NCBI RefSeq assembly: GCF_004359215.1
Contig: NC_090622.1
Location: forward strand, 894,485 to 958,484
Source: Bremia lactucae
Lineage: Eukaryota; Oomycota; Peronosporomycetes; Peronosporales; Peronosporaceae
Direction of reading: 5' to 3'
Length of the DNA stretch: 64,000 nt
The notes under the pieces were generated by a model. The model saw nothing but the letters and a program-made list of their open reading frames with translations. It was not told where the DNA came from and did no database searches. Position numbers and translations under genes: made by a program. Of this stretch, positions 10,073 to 23,006 are shown piece after piece; positions within the stretch are counted from its first letter, which is position 1; the number at the start of each line of letters is the position of its first letter.

Positions 10073-10089
10073 TGGTAGCACTCGTAGTC
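10073..10089 (+). promoter_or_regulatory. Primer-binding site of A2
   Basis: TGGTAGCACTCGTAGTC follows the LTR after CC, identical to the A1 site. Confidence 0.7.
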
Positions 10090-10130
10090 AATCTACGCCT
10101 GAGCCTTTACAAGACTGAACCCTCACGAAA

Positions 10131-11172
10131 ATGGAAGAGGTTCCAGATTTGTCGAAAGCGCAACGCGCCGCTTATGACAAGCTCAAAACCTTATTTGGTC
10201 TTGAGCACGTGGAATATATTATCTCCCAGGGACCAGAGGTCCTACATGCAAGGCTTGTAGCCTTCATGCGATACGAAGCCTCCCCTGATCGGTCAGGTAC
10301 AGGACCACTTAGCGGCATCTATGCCAACTCGGTACATCTCTGTACCTGACTCAGAGCCGAGGGGCTCGCCCTCTAACTATAATTCTTAAGACATTTGAGA
10401 GAAAAGAGGGAGAAAATCTCCCTTTTTGGATTAAGCAGATATAAATGTCCATTGATTCCGCCTTGTTCTTAACAGAACGGCAACGGTGGTTATGACCATT
10501 TCCAAACTTGGAGGTAGATCCATGGAGTGGGCACTATCGTGCAGCACGTCAATAAACGACATTTTTCTCCTCATGGGATTCACTGAAACAGCAAATAACC
10601 AGCACGTTTGGCCCGTCTGATCAGGCTTTTCGCATGCGAGCACGGCTCCTAGCGGCTCGACAAGGTAAAAGAACCCTAGGGGACTTTCTCCAGGAGTTGA
10701 GAACTCTCATTGCATCTATGCATCAAGACCGAAGCAAGAAGCAATTGTAGTAAGAATCTTTATGGGGGGTCTCAATGATGGCGTTGCCCGGACGGAATAA
10801 TTCCAATCTCATACTGCTACTTTCGAAGAGGCAGTTGCCATAGCGCTACGCGCCGAGTTCGACTTAAAGTCTGCTCGCGTTAGCACGCCTGCTTACCGAA
10901 CAAGCTCTTCGAGCACCTGGTTCCGTCTAATAGAGCGAAACCTATGGATTTAAGCCTTGTTGAGGAAGGAGAAAAGGCTCTTCAAGCTGTGGAACAGCAT
11001 AAGACCATCCGTAGGTGTTATATGTGCGAAAGCACGAAACATTTACGTCCGGCCTGCCCCCTACAAAATTTGCGTAAAGCTTGAAAGAGCTCCATTACCG
11101 ACCTATACCAGAGATATGGTACGGACGTCGATACCCAGTAGGTGTAGTGGCGCCCTACTGGGGAATACCTAG
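10131..11172 (+). pseudogene. gag of A2, broken
   Basis: An ATG at 10131 opens [18 protein letters not shown]. The capsid region follows through several frame changes. The CCHC knuckle CYMCESTKHLRPAC is at about 11020-11062. Compared with A3 and A4 there are frequent substitutions, small indels and stops. Confidence 0.8.
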
Positions 11173-11228
11173 GCTCTTTTGAGCCTATAGGAGGTAAGAA
11201 TATACAGAACCTAGCCCCAATTAGCTCG

Positions 11229-11593
11229 GTGCTAAATGGCACGGGGCTAGAGTACAAGCCTGGCTTGCTAGTCGCACAAGCGACTGTAAAGGGCTTAGAT
11301 AAGCCGTGGTCAATTTTAATTGTCTCAGGAGCATCTTGCAATTATGTTCGACGCCTTCCCTTGAAGGAAGTCAACAATACGTTGAGGCGCTTAGAGCGCA
11401 TGAAGGTGATACAATCACTGTTCGCTTAGCGACTGGGACTCGTGTCACTGTTCCCAAAGTTCCATTGAACTTAGGTATAAAGTTTCTGGACTTTGACAGT
11501 ATGGAACGCTGTCTCGTCCTAGATTTGGATTCGAGATATGATCTCATCCTTGGTATGGCCTGGTTAGATCACCATGAGTCATGGATCGATTGA
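11229..11593 (+). pseudogene. Protease of A2, catalytic Asp lost
   Basis: LLVAQATVKGLDKPWSILIV precedes SGASCNYVRR; the active-site Asp seen in A3 and A4 (ILIDSG) is Val here. A frameshift near 11360 moves the rest to another frame (SMERCLVLDLDSRYDLILGM). This is a retropepsin of family A. Confidence 0.75.
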
Positions 11594-11881
11594 AGGTCTA
11601 AGACATTAGGCGCCACACGCAATGTTCCTAGCAAAGTTTTAAAGAGTCATGAACCCACCTTTGCTAGGCAACAAATGCGTCATTGGCGTGGATCATTGAA
11701 TGAGTCTTTCAGTGTTTTAGACATTGGCATGTCTGAGTTAGTTAACTAATGTTAAGAAAATAATTCTGAGCCCTACTCAGCAGAAATAAGTGGAACGGCA
11801 CGTGCTCCGTCGAGTGACACTCGTTGTAAGAACGATTTACTGAATGCTGAAAGCATTGTTGGCCTAAGGCCGAATCATCGA

Positions 11882-12121
11882 GGGTGCGATATCCCTGAGA
11901 TACGTGGAGTGGCACGTCAATGTCTACCAAGTATGGTCGGCCGAGGTGGCATCATACTGAGTGTCAATAGCGTCACTGTTGGCGGTTCGCCAGGACCTCA
12001 AGGGTGCAATATCCCTGAGATCCGTGGAGTGGCACGTCAAAGTCCACTGAGTGTGGTCAGCTAAGGTGGCACCATACTGAGTGTCAATAGTGACACTATA
12101 GGCGGTTCGCCAGGGCATTTT
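11882..12121 (+). repeat. Two 120-bp coding tandem repeats in the A2 linker
   Basis: Units at 11882-12001 and 12002-12121 each start GGGTGCRATATCCCTGAGAT. In frame a unit encodes about 40 residues (GCNIPEIRGVARLSPPS and onward). A3 also has two units; A4 keeps one. Confidence 0.8.
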
Positions 12122-12660
12122 GGGTTTTATACTTCTAATGTACGTTAAGCGACACGTAAATGTTAGCTGGATAAGGAACTTGAGTTACCTAACTCCTTGT
12201 CGGATGTCAAATTAGACACCATGTCTTGTATAGACCAATACAGGCTGGAAAATCCGGGGTCGTAAATGTCCCGGCCTCTAAGAGGCGTATTGTCTCCACT
12301 CCAAGACAGGATGGACACGAAGCGTGTATACCCTCACAAAGTGATACGAGTGAGCAATCACATACCCTTGTAAATGGTGTAATCGGTAACACTGAGGGGG
12401 AAGTTAGCCTTGCGGCAATCCCTTCGTTACATGCTCTTTAGAGCTAGACAAAATATCTATTGATGAGTGCGGCCGAGCGTTAAAGGCTGGCAACTTATTC
12501 GAGATGGTAGTCATTCGACCAACAATTTAGTTAAAGTCATCGTCACTTTTAGACGAAGCTGTTCTGGATGACACAAAAACTGCACTTAGTGCGCGAAATG
12601 GGTCATCGATCCTTAAAGATCCTATGGATCCCTTTTATTCCTTGATTTAGGAATTCCAAG

Positions 12661-13998
12661 ATGTGCTATGTATTAACCCATCATCTGTTTTACCTCCGGA
12701 TAGAGGTGGTCGTCATGAAATTGACTTGGTCCCGGGAGCCAAATACTGTGTCACAAGTCAATGGCCTTTACCAAGGGAGCAGTGTGACGTCATTGACGAT
12801 TTCTTCCGTGCTAAGCACGAGGCTGGAATGGTACGAAAGAGCAAATCTCCTCATTCCACACCGAAATTTTGTGTCAAATAGCCAAATTGTAAATGGCGCA
12901 TTGCACATGCTTATAAAAAGCTTAATGCTGTCACTATACCAGCACAAACCCTTAATCCTAGAAAGGATGTTATTCGGAACAATATGGTGGGATGTACAAT
13001 GAACAGTGCATTGGACTAAGTCGATGGTTACTACGAATTGCTCATGCGAGCTAGCGATATCTCGCTAACAGCGGTTAGCACCCCAATCGGTATGTTATGG
13101 GAGTGGTTGGTTATGCCACAAGGGCTTTTCAACGCCCCCGCAACATTTAATAGTCTAGTGACGCAACTGTTCCGCCCTCATCGAGGTTATGCACAGACTT
13201 ATTTCGATGATGTCCATAGTCGTGCGGAGCAGGGTCGGTCGGATATGAAAATTATTTAGACCATTTGCGAGCAGTGCTCGAGTGTATGCGCACAAACAAA
13301 TTGTATGCCAATGCATCTAAATGCATTTTTGGCGCAGACAAAATTCCTTTTTTGGGATGCTTCATTGGAAAGCGAGGTTTTAAAGCGGGACCCGCTAAGG
13401 TAAAAGCCATAGTAGATTGGCCGGTTTCTAAAAACCAAAAGGATATGCGTTAGTGGTTGGGTCTCGCCAATTATTTACAGAATGGTGCTGGACTAGCACC
13501 GAACATAATGCTTTTCGAACAGTTAAGGATACTCCTACCCATGCCCCGATTCTGGCACTGCCAAACCCAAATTAACCTTTCAGTGTCGTCTGTGACGCAT
13601 CGGATTTTGCCATTGGCAGTGCTCTGTTACAAACAAATCTTGATTGGCGTGCAGGTGTTTTTGCGTTCGAGTCTAGACAGCTTAAAGCTGCGGAAAAGAA
13701 CTACCCAGTTCATGGCAAAGAGTTACCTGCTATGAAGTATGCTCCAGTCAAATTCAGAGTTCATCTGCTCGGCTCCAAGCCGTTTGTGATATATACAGAG
13801 CACGAGTCATTACGCACGGCGACTAAGTCGCGCCATCTCTCACAGAGAATGGCCCGATGGCTATATTTTTTTGCGGAATACAACTTCGAGGTGAAGTATA
13901 AGCCCGGCAAGCAGAATGCTTTGGCCGATGCGTTATCACGCAGGCCGGATCATGAGCTCTCTCATTTAACGACTATCTTGTCGCCTATTCCTGATTAA
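12661..13998 (+). pseudogene. Reverse transcriptase and RNase H of A2
   Basis: The fragments in order are HEIDLVPGAKYCVTSQWPLP (RT entry), LVMPQGLFNAPATFN, the catalytic AQTYFDDV at about 13190, KLYANASKCIFGADKIPFLG (thumb), then RNase H ending in VKYKPGKQNALADALSRRPD at about 13890-13950. In-frame stops occur at about 12880 and 13018. Two residues found in A4 (Ile-Phe after YFDD) are missing. A3 carries exactly the same lesions. Confidence 0.85.
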
Positions 13999-14074
13999 TC
14001 CGTTCGGCTTACGCCAAGGCAGAACATTTGTATCTCTGCTACGAGCTCTAAAGAATTCTAATTCAGGTATTAAA

Positions 14075-15700
14075 TTGCCGGCACGTTTGCGTGCAAGGTT
14101 ACATCGATTTTCTATCGATAACGACCTGTTGCTTTATTGCACAAACACAGCGGACCCTCCGCGTGTCGTTGTTCCTCATGATGAGGATTTGAAGTACCGA
14201 ATCCTCTGTGAGGCACACAATACTGTCCTCTCGGTAGAGAAAAGACTAGCGGCTCTGTAAGCCAGAGTTATTGGTGGCCCAAACTCTATAAATGGGTCAA
14301 ACATATGTTCGCACATGCGAAACTTGCCAACGGGTTAAGCCCCCGGCACATGCTGCTGCGTCACTGGCGAGTCTTCCCGTCCCCATAGGATGCTGGGAGT
14401 CCATTAGTATGAATTTTGGTTTTGGGGTACCGAAAGATTCAGCCGGTAACTCCGGTACAGTGGTCTTTGTTGACCGTTTGAGCAAAACGGTTCACGTAGC
14501 GGCCGCATGGAGAGGGTACAGCTTAGCTGTTTATCAATCGCATGTTGCGACAATATGGTTTACCAGTGGCAATTGTCTCTGATCGGGATCCCCGTTTCAC
14601 GGTTAAATTCCGGAAATCAATTTTCCAAGTGCTTGGCACCAGATTGGATATGTCCACTGCGGACCATCCGCAGACCGATGGTCAAACCGAACATGTCAAT
14701 CGCGTCATTAAAGACGTTTTACGCAGCGTGTGTGCTCAGACACCAAAGAGCTGGAGCTCAATGCTCCCAGTAGTAGAATTTGCGTTAAATAACGCTGTTC
14801 ATGCCTTTACCGGCTATACTCCGTTTTATATAAACGGTCTTACCCACCCGCGCGTTCCGTTAACGATACCACTGCGTGGTTCAGGGCTTGGTGGGGGAGA
14901 GTTGGCCGATGGGCTTGCTGATATCAGCCCTGTTACCGTTCGGAAACAAGTAAGCGAGTTACTTGCGACGCGATTTAGTGTCTTAAGACATGTAAGAAAT
15001 ACGATGGCTGATAGCCAAGACAAACAAAAAGAACAAGCGGATGCCAAAGGCAGAAGCTGTATCAATTCTTATAAGGTCGGAGACCGAGCGTTATAAAGCT
15101 CTAAAAGCCTACGTACCTACTTGGTTTCCGCGGTCTTCAAGACCAAATTACGCCCGCGCTTTATTGGATTATTTACGGTCGTGGCCAAGAAGGGCCTGGC
15201 TTATACGCTAAACCTTCCCAGCAAGCTGCGTACACGCCCAGTGTTTTACGTTGGCTTGCTTAAGCCATATCTGGACCCTTCCTACGTGAACTTGAAGGCG
15301 CTTGCGCCGAGACAGGCGGTCGTGCCGCAGATTGCTGCATCCTCACCAGGATGTCCAGCTGGCCCTCTAAACGAGGCTGCTGACGCTCCAGCGTCGAAAG
15401 ACGGTCCCGAACCGCCTCAAAAGAGCTCCCAAACCGAGCAAGGACCTCACGAAGAAGTTGCACCTCGTGCCGTAGAGCATCAAATGCTTCCGCCGAAATT
15501 TCGGCCCCATTCCGCGCTGCTTGATGCGCGGGGGAACCATCAGTTTCATGTGAAGAAACTTTTAAAGCGACGTCGTCGTGAGGGTCAAAACCAGTATCTG
15601 GTGAAGTGGCTAGGGTACCCCTCTTTTGAAAATTCTTAGTTCGAAATACCTCTTCGGCAAGATTGCCCGTACGCCGTTGACGTTTTTGGGCTCAGGGTCA
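14075..15700 (+). pseudogene. Integrase with GPY/F module and chromodomain of A2
   Basis: The zinc-binding region is damaged (CETCQRVKP kept). In the catalytic core the first Asp is Asn (SISMNFGFG; A4 has SMDFVFG), the second is present (VSDRDPRF), and the Glu lies in GQTEHVNRV. RPRFIGLFTVV is the GPY/F-like module. A Pro/Ala/Gln-rich linker leads to a chromodomain (FHVKKLLKRRRREGQNQYLV, KWLGYPS) that stops at about 15640 where A4 continues. Chromodomains of such elements target integration to modified chromatin. Confidence 0.85.
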
Positions 15701-15749
15701 ACTCGGGTCAAACGACGCTTCCCATCACTAAACGTGGGATTAGGTGGAT

Positions 15750-16241
15750 CTATAGTCTCATTGCGGCTTCAATCTTTAGTTGTATGGTCACCCGAAGCAC
15801 TGAAATACCGGCTAGGCCTTTCTTCGTTTTGGGGCATAAATGCCGACGGAACTGGCCTTTGGCCTTAAGCTTAGCGAAATCGAAGCGACGCTTCCATTCC
15901 AAACGAGCATCGCCTCCATCCGCAGACTCTCTGATATTGCAGATATTACGAAGTCGGTGGGCCCGATGGACCCAGCTCTCAAATGAGACTTCGTTTTCAC
16001 TCCTTGTTTCGTTTGGAAACAAAACGATCGGAATTTTCCGTGGCCTGCTCAATGCAGTTAAGACATCAGCGGCACCACGTTCTGGGAACGGATTCGGGCC
16101 CGCCGACGCTCATCCGGAGAAGAAGGCTTGAGAACGACGCTCTTTCTCCTCCTCCCCTGATTGAAAGTGACTTTCAAAGTCCACCATTCCCTCATCGTTG
16201 AGGAAGGTGCTAAGAGTCTGTGACTCACGGTTGATTGTCAT
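15750..16241 (-). other. Antisense open frame between pol and the 3' LTR of A2
   Basis: On the strand opposite to the element, an ATG at 16241 (MTINRESQTLSTFLNDEG) opens a frame of 163 codons ending at 15750, interrupted once by TGA at 16110-16112. The N-terminal third is acidic (FQSGEEEKERR), the rest is basic (IVLFPNETRSENEVSFESWV, EWKRRFDFAKLKAKGQFRR). In the sense direction this stretch is full of stops. A related antisense stretch survives in A4 (43168-43284). I do not recognise the protein. It could be a non-coding tail that is open by chance. Confidence 0.4.
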
Positions 16242-16340
16242 GAGACAAAGGAATGAAAAACACAACCGAACGGTTAGCTGTTTGGATTCCAACCTCGAAG
16301 AGGAAATGAAGCGAATGTTTTCACTTGGCGTCAATAGTCT

Positions 16341-16352
16341 GATGGGGGAGGG
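16341..16352 (+). other. Polypurine tract of A2
   Basis: GATGGGGGAGGG stands directly before the LTR and is the expected plus-strand primer site. The identical tract lies at 23106-23117 for A3. Confidence 0.65.
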
Positions 16353-16837
16353 TGTAATGGGGCACACATCGGTTGGAGAACCGTTGTTGTGGTACATTGA
16401 CTTTATCGATAAAATACCCTTTTATCTAATTTCAAAATAGTTAGTCACTTAAATCCCATTTATTTTGGGTAACGAATGTGGTCGCCGCCAGATATAAATC
16501 TGGCGGCCAAAATCTAAATTCAATTGGCTAGGGCAAAGTTTTTAGATTTTGATAATTATATAAAGTGCAGTTCCCCTTTTGATGTTAAAGCTTAAGTGCC
16601 TTTCTAAGGCTTGCGCATTGATCTGTAAGAGATAGAAGCCTTTCTAAGGTATATCTTCTTTGGCACTAGTTGCCACTTCGTTCCACGAACCCCTGAATCC
16701 CTTGAACTAGAATTCATTTAGCTTTAATAGCTTGTACGACTTCCTGAGTTAATAAACCCAATAGTTCAATTGAACGAAGTGACTCTCTGAGTCTGAGAGT
16801 CTTCCTCTGACTTTAGGAGCGAGGTAGCTCCGCTAAA
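16353..16837 (+). repeat. Central LTR shared by A2 and A3
   Basis: It spans 485 bp from TGTAATGGGGCACACATCGG to GCTCCGCTAAA. It serves as 3' LTR of A2 and 5' LTR of A3. Bases 16353-16750 match the 3' LTR exactly by eye; the last 87 bp do not. A primer-binding site (TGGTAGCAC) follows at 16840. Confidence 0.9.
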
Positions 16838-16898
16838 CCTGGTAGCACTCGTAGTCAATCTACGCCTGAGTCTTTACAAGACTAATTTCTCACGAAAA

Positions 16899-17850
16899 TA
16901 GAAGAGGTTCCAGAATTGTCAGAAGCGCAACGCGCCACTTATGACAAGCTCAAAACCTTATTCGGGCTTGAGCACTTGGAATTTATTATCTCCCAGCCAC
17001 CAGAGGTCCTGCATGCAAGGCTTGAAGCCTTCATGCGGTACGAAGCCTCCCTGATCGGTCAGGTACAGGACCATTTAGCGGCATCTATGCCAACCCGGTA
17101 CATCTCTTTACCTGACTCAGAGCCAAGGACTCGCCCTCTAATTGTAAATGTGAAGATATTTAAGGGAAAAGAGGGAGAAAATCTCCCTTTTTGAATTAAG
17201 CAGATGGAAATGTCCATTGATTCCGCCTTGTTCTTAACAGAACGGCAAAAGGTGGCTATGGCCATTTCCAAACTTGGAGATAGAGCCATGAAGTGGGTAC
17301 TATCGTGCAGCACGTCCATAAACGACGCTTTTCCCTCATGGGATTCGCTGAAACAGCAAATGACCAGCATGTTTGCACCGCCTGATCAGGCTTTTCGCAT
17401 GCGAGCACGGCTCCTAGCGGCTCGACAAGGTGAAAAAAAAGAACCCTTGGGGGCTTTGTCTAGGAGTTGAGAACTCTCATTGCATCTATGCATCAAGACC
17501 CGGTGCAAGAAGCAATTGTAGTGACCATCTTTATGGAGGGTCTCAATGAGGGCGTTGCCCGGACGGAATTGTTCCGATCTCATCCGGCTACGTTCGAAGA
17601 GGCAGTTGCCATAGCGCTCCGCGCCGAGTTCGACTTTAAGTCTGCTCGCATTAGCACGCCTGTCTACCAAACAAGCTCCTCGAGCATATGGGTTCCGTCT
17701 AATAGAGCGGAACCCATGGATTCAGCCTCGTTGAGGAAGGAGAAGAGGCTCTTTAAGCTGTGGAACACCATAAGACCATCCGTAGATGTTGTATGTGCGG
17801 AACACGAAACATTTACGCCCTGCCTGCCCTCTTCGAAATTCGGGTAAAGC
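16899..17850 (+). pseudogene. gag of A3, broken
   Basis: The start codon is ATA instead of ATG (ATAGAAGAGGTTCC). The frame has [20 protein letters not shown], the capsid core at 17204-17470 and a further part at 17467-17847. The knuckle is damaged (CMCGTRNIYAL-like, His shifted). It differs from A2 gag by many substitutions although the downstream pol is identical. Confidence 0.8.
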
Positions 17851-17994
17851 TCGAAAGAGCTCCAAATCCGACCTATACCATAGATCCGGTAGATACCCAG
17901 TAGGTGCGGGGCGCCCTACTGGGGAAGACCTAGGCTCTGTTGAACCTCAAGGAGGTGAGAATAAACAGAACCTAGCCCCAATTAGCTCGTTGCG

Positions 17995-18480
17995 TGATGG
18001 CACGGGGCGAGAGTACAAGCCTGGCTTGCTAGTCGCTCAAGCGACTGTAAAGGGCTTTGATAAGCCGTGGTCAATTTTAATTGACTCAGGAGCGTCTTGC
18101 AATTATGCTCGACGCCTTTCCCTTGAAGGAATTCAACAATACGTTGAGGCGCTTAGAGCGCATGAAGGTGATACAGTCACTGTTCGCTTAGCGACTGGGA
18201 CTCGTGTCACTGTTCCCAAAGTTCAATTGAAGTTAGGTATATAGTTTCCGGACTTTGACAGTATGGAACGCTCTCTCGTCCTTGATTCGGGTTCGAGATA
18301 TGATCTCATCCTTGGTATGGCCTGGTTAGAACACCATGAGCCATGGATCGATTGGAGGTCTAAGACCTTAGGCGCCACGCGCAATGTTCCTAGCAAGTTT
18401 TGGAGAGCCATGAACCCACCTTTGCTAGGCAACAAAAGCGCTATTGGCGCGGATCATGGAATGAGTCTGTCAGTGTTTTA
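17995..18480 (+). pseudogene. Protease of A3
   Basis: LLVAQATVKGFDKPWSILID precedes SGASCNYARR, so the D-S-G-A motif is intact here. The frame continues through TVTVRLATGTRVTVPKV to a TAG at about 18241 and resumes with RYDLILGMAWLEHHEPWIDW. Confidence 0.8.
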
Positions 18481-18645
18481 GACATTGGAATGTCTGAGTT
18501 AATAAACGCTAACGTTAAAAACATTAATTCTGAGCCCGATTCAGCAAAAAAAAGTGGAACGGCACGTACTCCGTCGAGTGACACTCGTTATAATAACGAT
18601 TCACTAAATGCTGAAAGCATTGTTGGCCTAAGGCCGAATCATCAA

Positions 18646-18885
18646 GGGTGCAATATCCCTGAGATGCGTCGAGTGGCACGTCTAAGTCCACCGAGTATGA
18701 TCGGTCGAGGTGGCATCATACTGAGTGCCAGTAGTGACACTGTTGGCGGTTCGCCAGGACCTCAAGGGTGCAATATCCCTGAGATACGTGGAGTGGCACG
18801 TCTAAGTCCACCGAGTGTGGTCGGCCGAGGTGGCATCATACTGAGTGTCAATAATGACACTATTGGCGGTTTGCCAGGGTATGTT
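18646..18885 (+). repeat. Two 120-bp coding tandem repeats in the A3 linker
   Basis: Units at 18646-18765 and 18766-18885 are in frame and give two copies of about 40 residues (GCNIPEMRRVARLSPPS and GCNIPEIRGVARLSPPS). Confidence 0.8.
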
Positions 18886-19424
18886 GGGTCAAACCCTCCT
18901 AACGCACGTGAAGCGACACGTAAACGTTCGCTGGATAAGGAAGTTGAGTTACCTAACTCCTTGTCGGATGTCAAATTAGACACCATGTCTTGTATAGACC
19001 AATACAGGCTGGAAAATCCGGGGTCGTAAATGTCCCGGCCTCTAAGAGGCGTATTGTCTCCACTCCAAGACAGGATGGACACGAAGCGTGTATACCCTCA
19101 CAAAGTGATACGAGTGAGCAATCACATACCCTTGTAAATGGTGTAATCGGTAACACTGAGGGGGAAGTTAGCCTTGCGGCAATCCCTTCGTTACATGCTC
19201 TTTAGAGCTAGACAAAATATCTATTGATGAGTGCGGCCGAGCGTTAAAGGCTGGCAACTTATTCGAGATGGTAGTCATTCGACCAACAATTTAGTTAAAG
19301 TCATCGTCACTTTTAGACGAAGCTGTTCTGGATGACACAAAAACTGCACTTAGTGCGCGAAATGGGTCATCGATCCTTAAAGATCCTATGGATCCCTTTT
19401 ATTCCTTGATTTAGGAATTCCAAG

Positions 19425-20762
19425 ATGTGCTATGTATTAACCCATCATCTGTTTTACCTCCGGATAGAGGTGGTCGTCATGAAATTGACTTGGTCCCGGG
19501 AGCCAAATACTGTGTCACAAGTCAATGGCCTTTACCAAGGGAGCAGTGTGACGTCATTGACGATTTCTTCCGTGCTAAGCACGAGGCTGGAATGGTACGA
19601 AAGAGCAAATCTCCTCATTCCACACCGAAATTTTGTGTCAAATAGCCAAATTGTAAATGGCGCATTGCACATGCTTATAAAAAGCTTAATGCTGTCACTA
19701 TACCAGCACAAACCCTTAATCCTAGAAAGGATGTTATTCGGAACAATATGGTGGGATGTACAATGAACAGTGCATTGGACTAAGTCGATGGTTACTACGA
19801 ATTGCTCATGCGAGCTAGCGATATCTCGCTAACAGCGGTTAGCACCCCAATCGGTATGTTATGGGAGTGGTTGGTTATGCCACAAGGGCTTTTCAACGCC
19901 CCCGCAACATTTAATAGTCTAGTGACGCAACTGTTCCGCCCTCATCGAGGTTATGCACAGACTTATTTCGATGATGTCCATAGTCGTGCGGAGCAGGGTC
20001 GGTCGGATATGAAAATTATTTAGACCATTTGCGAGCAGTGCTCGAGTGTATGCGCACAAACAAATTGTATGCCAATGCATCTAAATGCATTTTTGGCGCA
20101 GACAAAATTCCTTTTTTGGGATGCTTCATTGGAAAGCGAGGTTTTAAAGCGGGACCCGCTAAGGTAAAAGCCATAGTAGATTGGCCGGTTTCTAAAAACC
20201 AAAAGGATATGCGTTAGTGGTTGGGTCTCGCCAATTATTTACAGAATGGTGCTGGACTAGCACCGAACATAATGCTTTTCGAACAGTTAAGGATACTCCT
20301 ACCCATGCCCCGATTCTGGCACTGCCAAACCCAAATTAACCTTTCAGTGTCGTCTGTGACGCATCGGATTTTGCCATTGGCAGTGCTCTGTTACAAACAA
20401 ATCTTGATTGGCGTGCAGGTGTTTTTGCGTTCGAGTCTAGACAGCTTAAAGCTGCGGAAAAGAACTACCCAGTTCATGGCAAAGAGTTACCTGCTATGAA
20501 GTATGCTCCAGTCAAATTCAGAGTTCATCTGCTCGGCTCCAAGCCGTTTGTGATATATACAGAGCACGAGTCATTACGCACGGCGACTAAGTCGCGCCAT
20601 CTCTCACAGAGAATGGCCCGATGGCTATATTTTTTTGCGGAATACAACTTCGAGGTGAAGTATAAGCCCGGCAAGCAGAATGCTTTGGCCGATGCGTTAT
20701 CACGCAGGCCGGATCATGAGCTCTCTCATTTAACGACTATCTTGTCGCCTATTCCTGATTAA
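19425..20762 (+). pseudogene. Reverse transcriptase and RNase H of A3
   Basis: Base for base the same as 12661-13998, offset 6764, with the same stops and the same shortened region after YFDD. See the A2 entry for the motifs. Confidence 0.85.
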
Positions 20763-20838
20763 TCCGTTCGGCTTACGCCAAGGCAGAACATTTGTATCTC
20801 TGCTACGAGCTCTAAAGAATTCTAATTCAGGTATTAAA

Positions 20839-22465
20839 TTGCCGGCACGTTTGCGTGCAAGGTTACATCGATTTTCTATCGATAACGACCTGTTGCTTTA
20901 TTGCACAAACACAGCGGACCCTCCGCGTGTCGTTGTTCCTCATGATGAGGATTTGAAGTACCGAATCCTCTGTGAGGCACACAATACTGTCCTCTCGGTA
21001 GAGAAAAGACTAGCGGCTCTGTAAGCCAGAGTTATTGGTGGCCCAAACTCTATAAATGGGTCAAACATATGTTCGCACATGCGAAACTTGCCAACGGGTT
21101 AAGCCCCCGGCACATGCTGCTGCGTCACTGGCGAGTCTTCCCGTCCCCATAGGATGCTGGGAGTCCATTAGTATGAATTTTGGTTTTGGGGTACCGAAAG
21201 ATTCAGCCGGTAACATCCGGTACAGTGGTCTTTGTTGACCGTTTGAGCAAAACGGTTCACGTAGCGGCCGCATGGAGAGGGTACAGCTTAGCTGTTTATC
21301 AATCGCATGTTGCGACAATATGGTTTACCAGTGGCAATTGTCTCTGATCGGGATCCCCGTTTCACGGTTAAATTCCGGAAATCAATTTTCCAAGTGCTTG
21401 GCACCAGATTGGATATGTCCACTGCGGACCATCCGCAGACCGATGGTCAAACCGAACATGTCAATCGCGTCATTAAAGACGTTTTACGCAGCGTGTGTGC
21501 TCAGACACCAAAGAGCTGGAGCTCAATGCTCCCAGTAGTAGAATTTGCGTTAAATAACGCTGTTCATGCCTTTACCGGCTATACTCCGTTTTATATAAAC
21601 GGTCTTACCCACCCGCGCGTTCCGTTAACGATACCACTGCGTGGTTCAGGGCTTGGTGGGGGAGAGTTGGCCGATGGGCTTGCTGATATCAGCCCTGTTA
21701 CCGTTCGGAAACAAGTAAGCGAGTTACTTGCGACGCGATTTAGTGTCTTAAGACATGTAAGAAATACGATGGCTGATAGCCAAGACAAACAAAAAGAACA
21801 AGCGGATGCCAAAGGCAGAAGCTGTATCAATTCTTATAAGGTCGGAGACCGAGCGTTATAAAGCTCTAAAAGCCTACGTACCTACTTGGTTTCCGCGGTC
21901 TTCAAGACCAAATTACGCCCGCGCTTTATTGGATTATTTACGGTCGTGGCCAAGAAGGGCCTGGCTTATACGCTAAACCTTCCCAGCAAGCTGCGTACAC
22001 GCCCAGTGTTTTACGTTGGCTTGCTTAAGCCATATCTGGACCCTTCCTACGTGAACTTGAAGGCGCTTGCGCCGAGACAGGCGGTCGTGCCGCAGATTGC
22101 TGCATCCTCACCAGGATGTCCAGCTGGCCCTCTAAACGAGGCTGCTGACGCTCCAGCGTCGAAAGACGGTCCCGAACCGCCTCAAAAGAGCTCCCAAACC
22201 GAGCAAGGACCTCACGAAGAAGTTGCACCTCGTGCCGTAGAGCATCAAATGCTTCCGCCGAAATTTCGGCCCCATTCCGCGCTGCTTGATGCGCGGGGGA
22301 ACCATCAGTTTCATGTGAAGAAACTTTTAAAGCGACGTCGTCGTGAGGGTCAAAACCAGTATCTGGTGAAGTGGCTAGGGTACCCCTCTTTTGAAAATTC
22401 TTAGTTCGAAATACCTCTTCGGCAAGATTGCCCGTACGCCGTTGACGTTTTTGGGCTCAGGGTCA
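20839..22465 (+). pseudogene. Integrase and chromodomain of A3
   Basis: Same as A2 including the Asp-to-Asn change, but with one extra A at 21215 that breaks the frame shortly after PKDSAGN. The chromodomain frame ends in the same stop as in A2. Confidence 0.85.
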
Positions 22466-22514
22466 ACTCGGGTCAAACGACGCTTCCCATCACTAAACGT
22501 GGGATTAGGTGGAT

Positions 22515-23006
22515 CTATAGTCTCATTGCGGCTTCAATCTTTAGTTGTATGGTCACCCGAAGCACTGAAATACCGGCTAGGCCTTTCTTCGTTTTGGGGC
22601 ATAAATGCCGACGGAACTGGCCTTTGGCCTTAAGCTTAGCGAAATCGAAGCGACGCTTCCATTCCAAACGAGCATCGCCTCCATCCGCAGACTCTCTGAT
22701 ATTGCAGATATTACGAAGTCGGTGGGCCCGATGGACCCAGCTCTCAAATGAGACTTCGTTTTCACTCCTTGTTTCGTTTGGAAACAAAACGATCGGAATT
22801 TTCCGTGGCCTGCTCAATGCAGTTAAGACATCAGCGGCACCACGTTCTGGGAACGGATTCGGGCCCGCCGACGCTCATCCGGAGAAGAAGGCTTGAGAAC
22901 GACGCTCTTTCTCCTCCTCCCCTGATTGAAAGTGACTTTCAAAGTCCACCATTCCCTCATCGTTGAGGAAGGTGCTAAGAGTCTGTGACTCACGGTTGAT
23001 TGTCAT
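22515..23006 (-). other. Antisense open frame of A3
   Basis: Exact copy of the A2 antisense frame, offset 6765, including the internal TGA. Confidence 0.4.
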
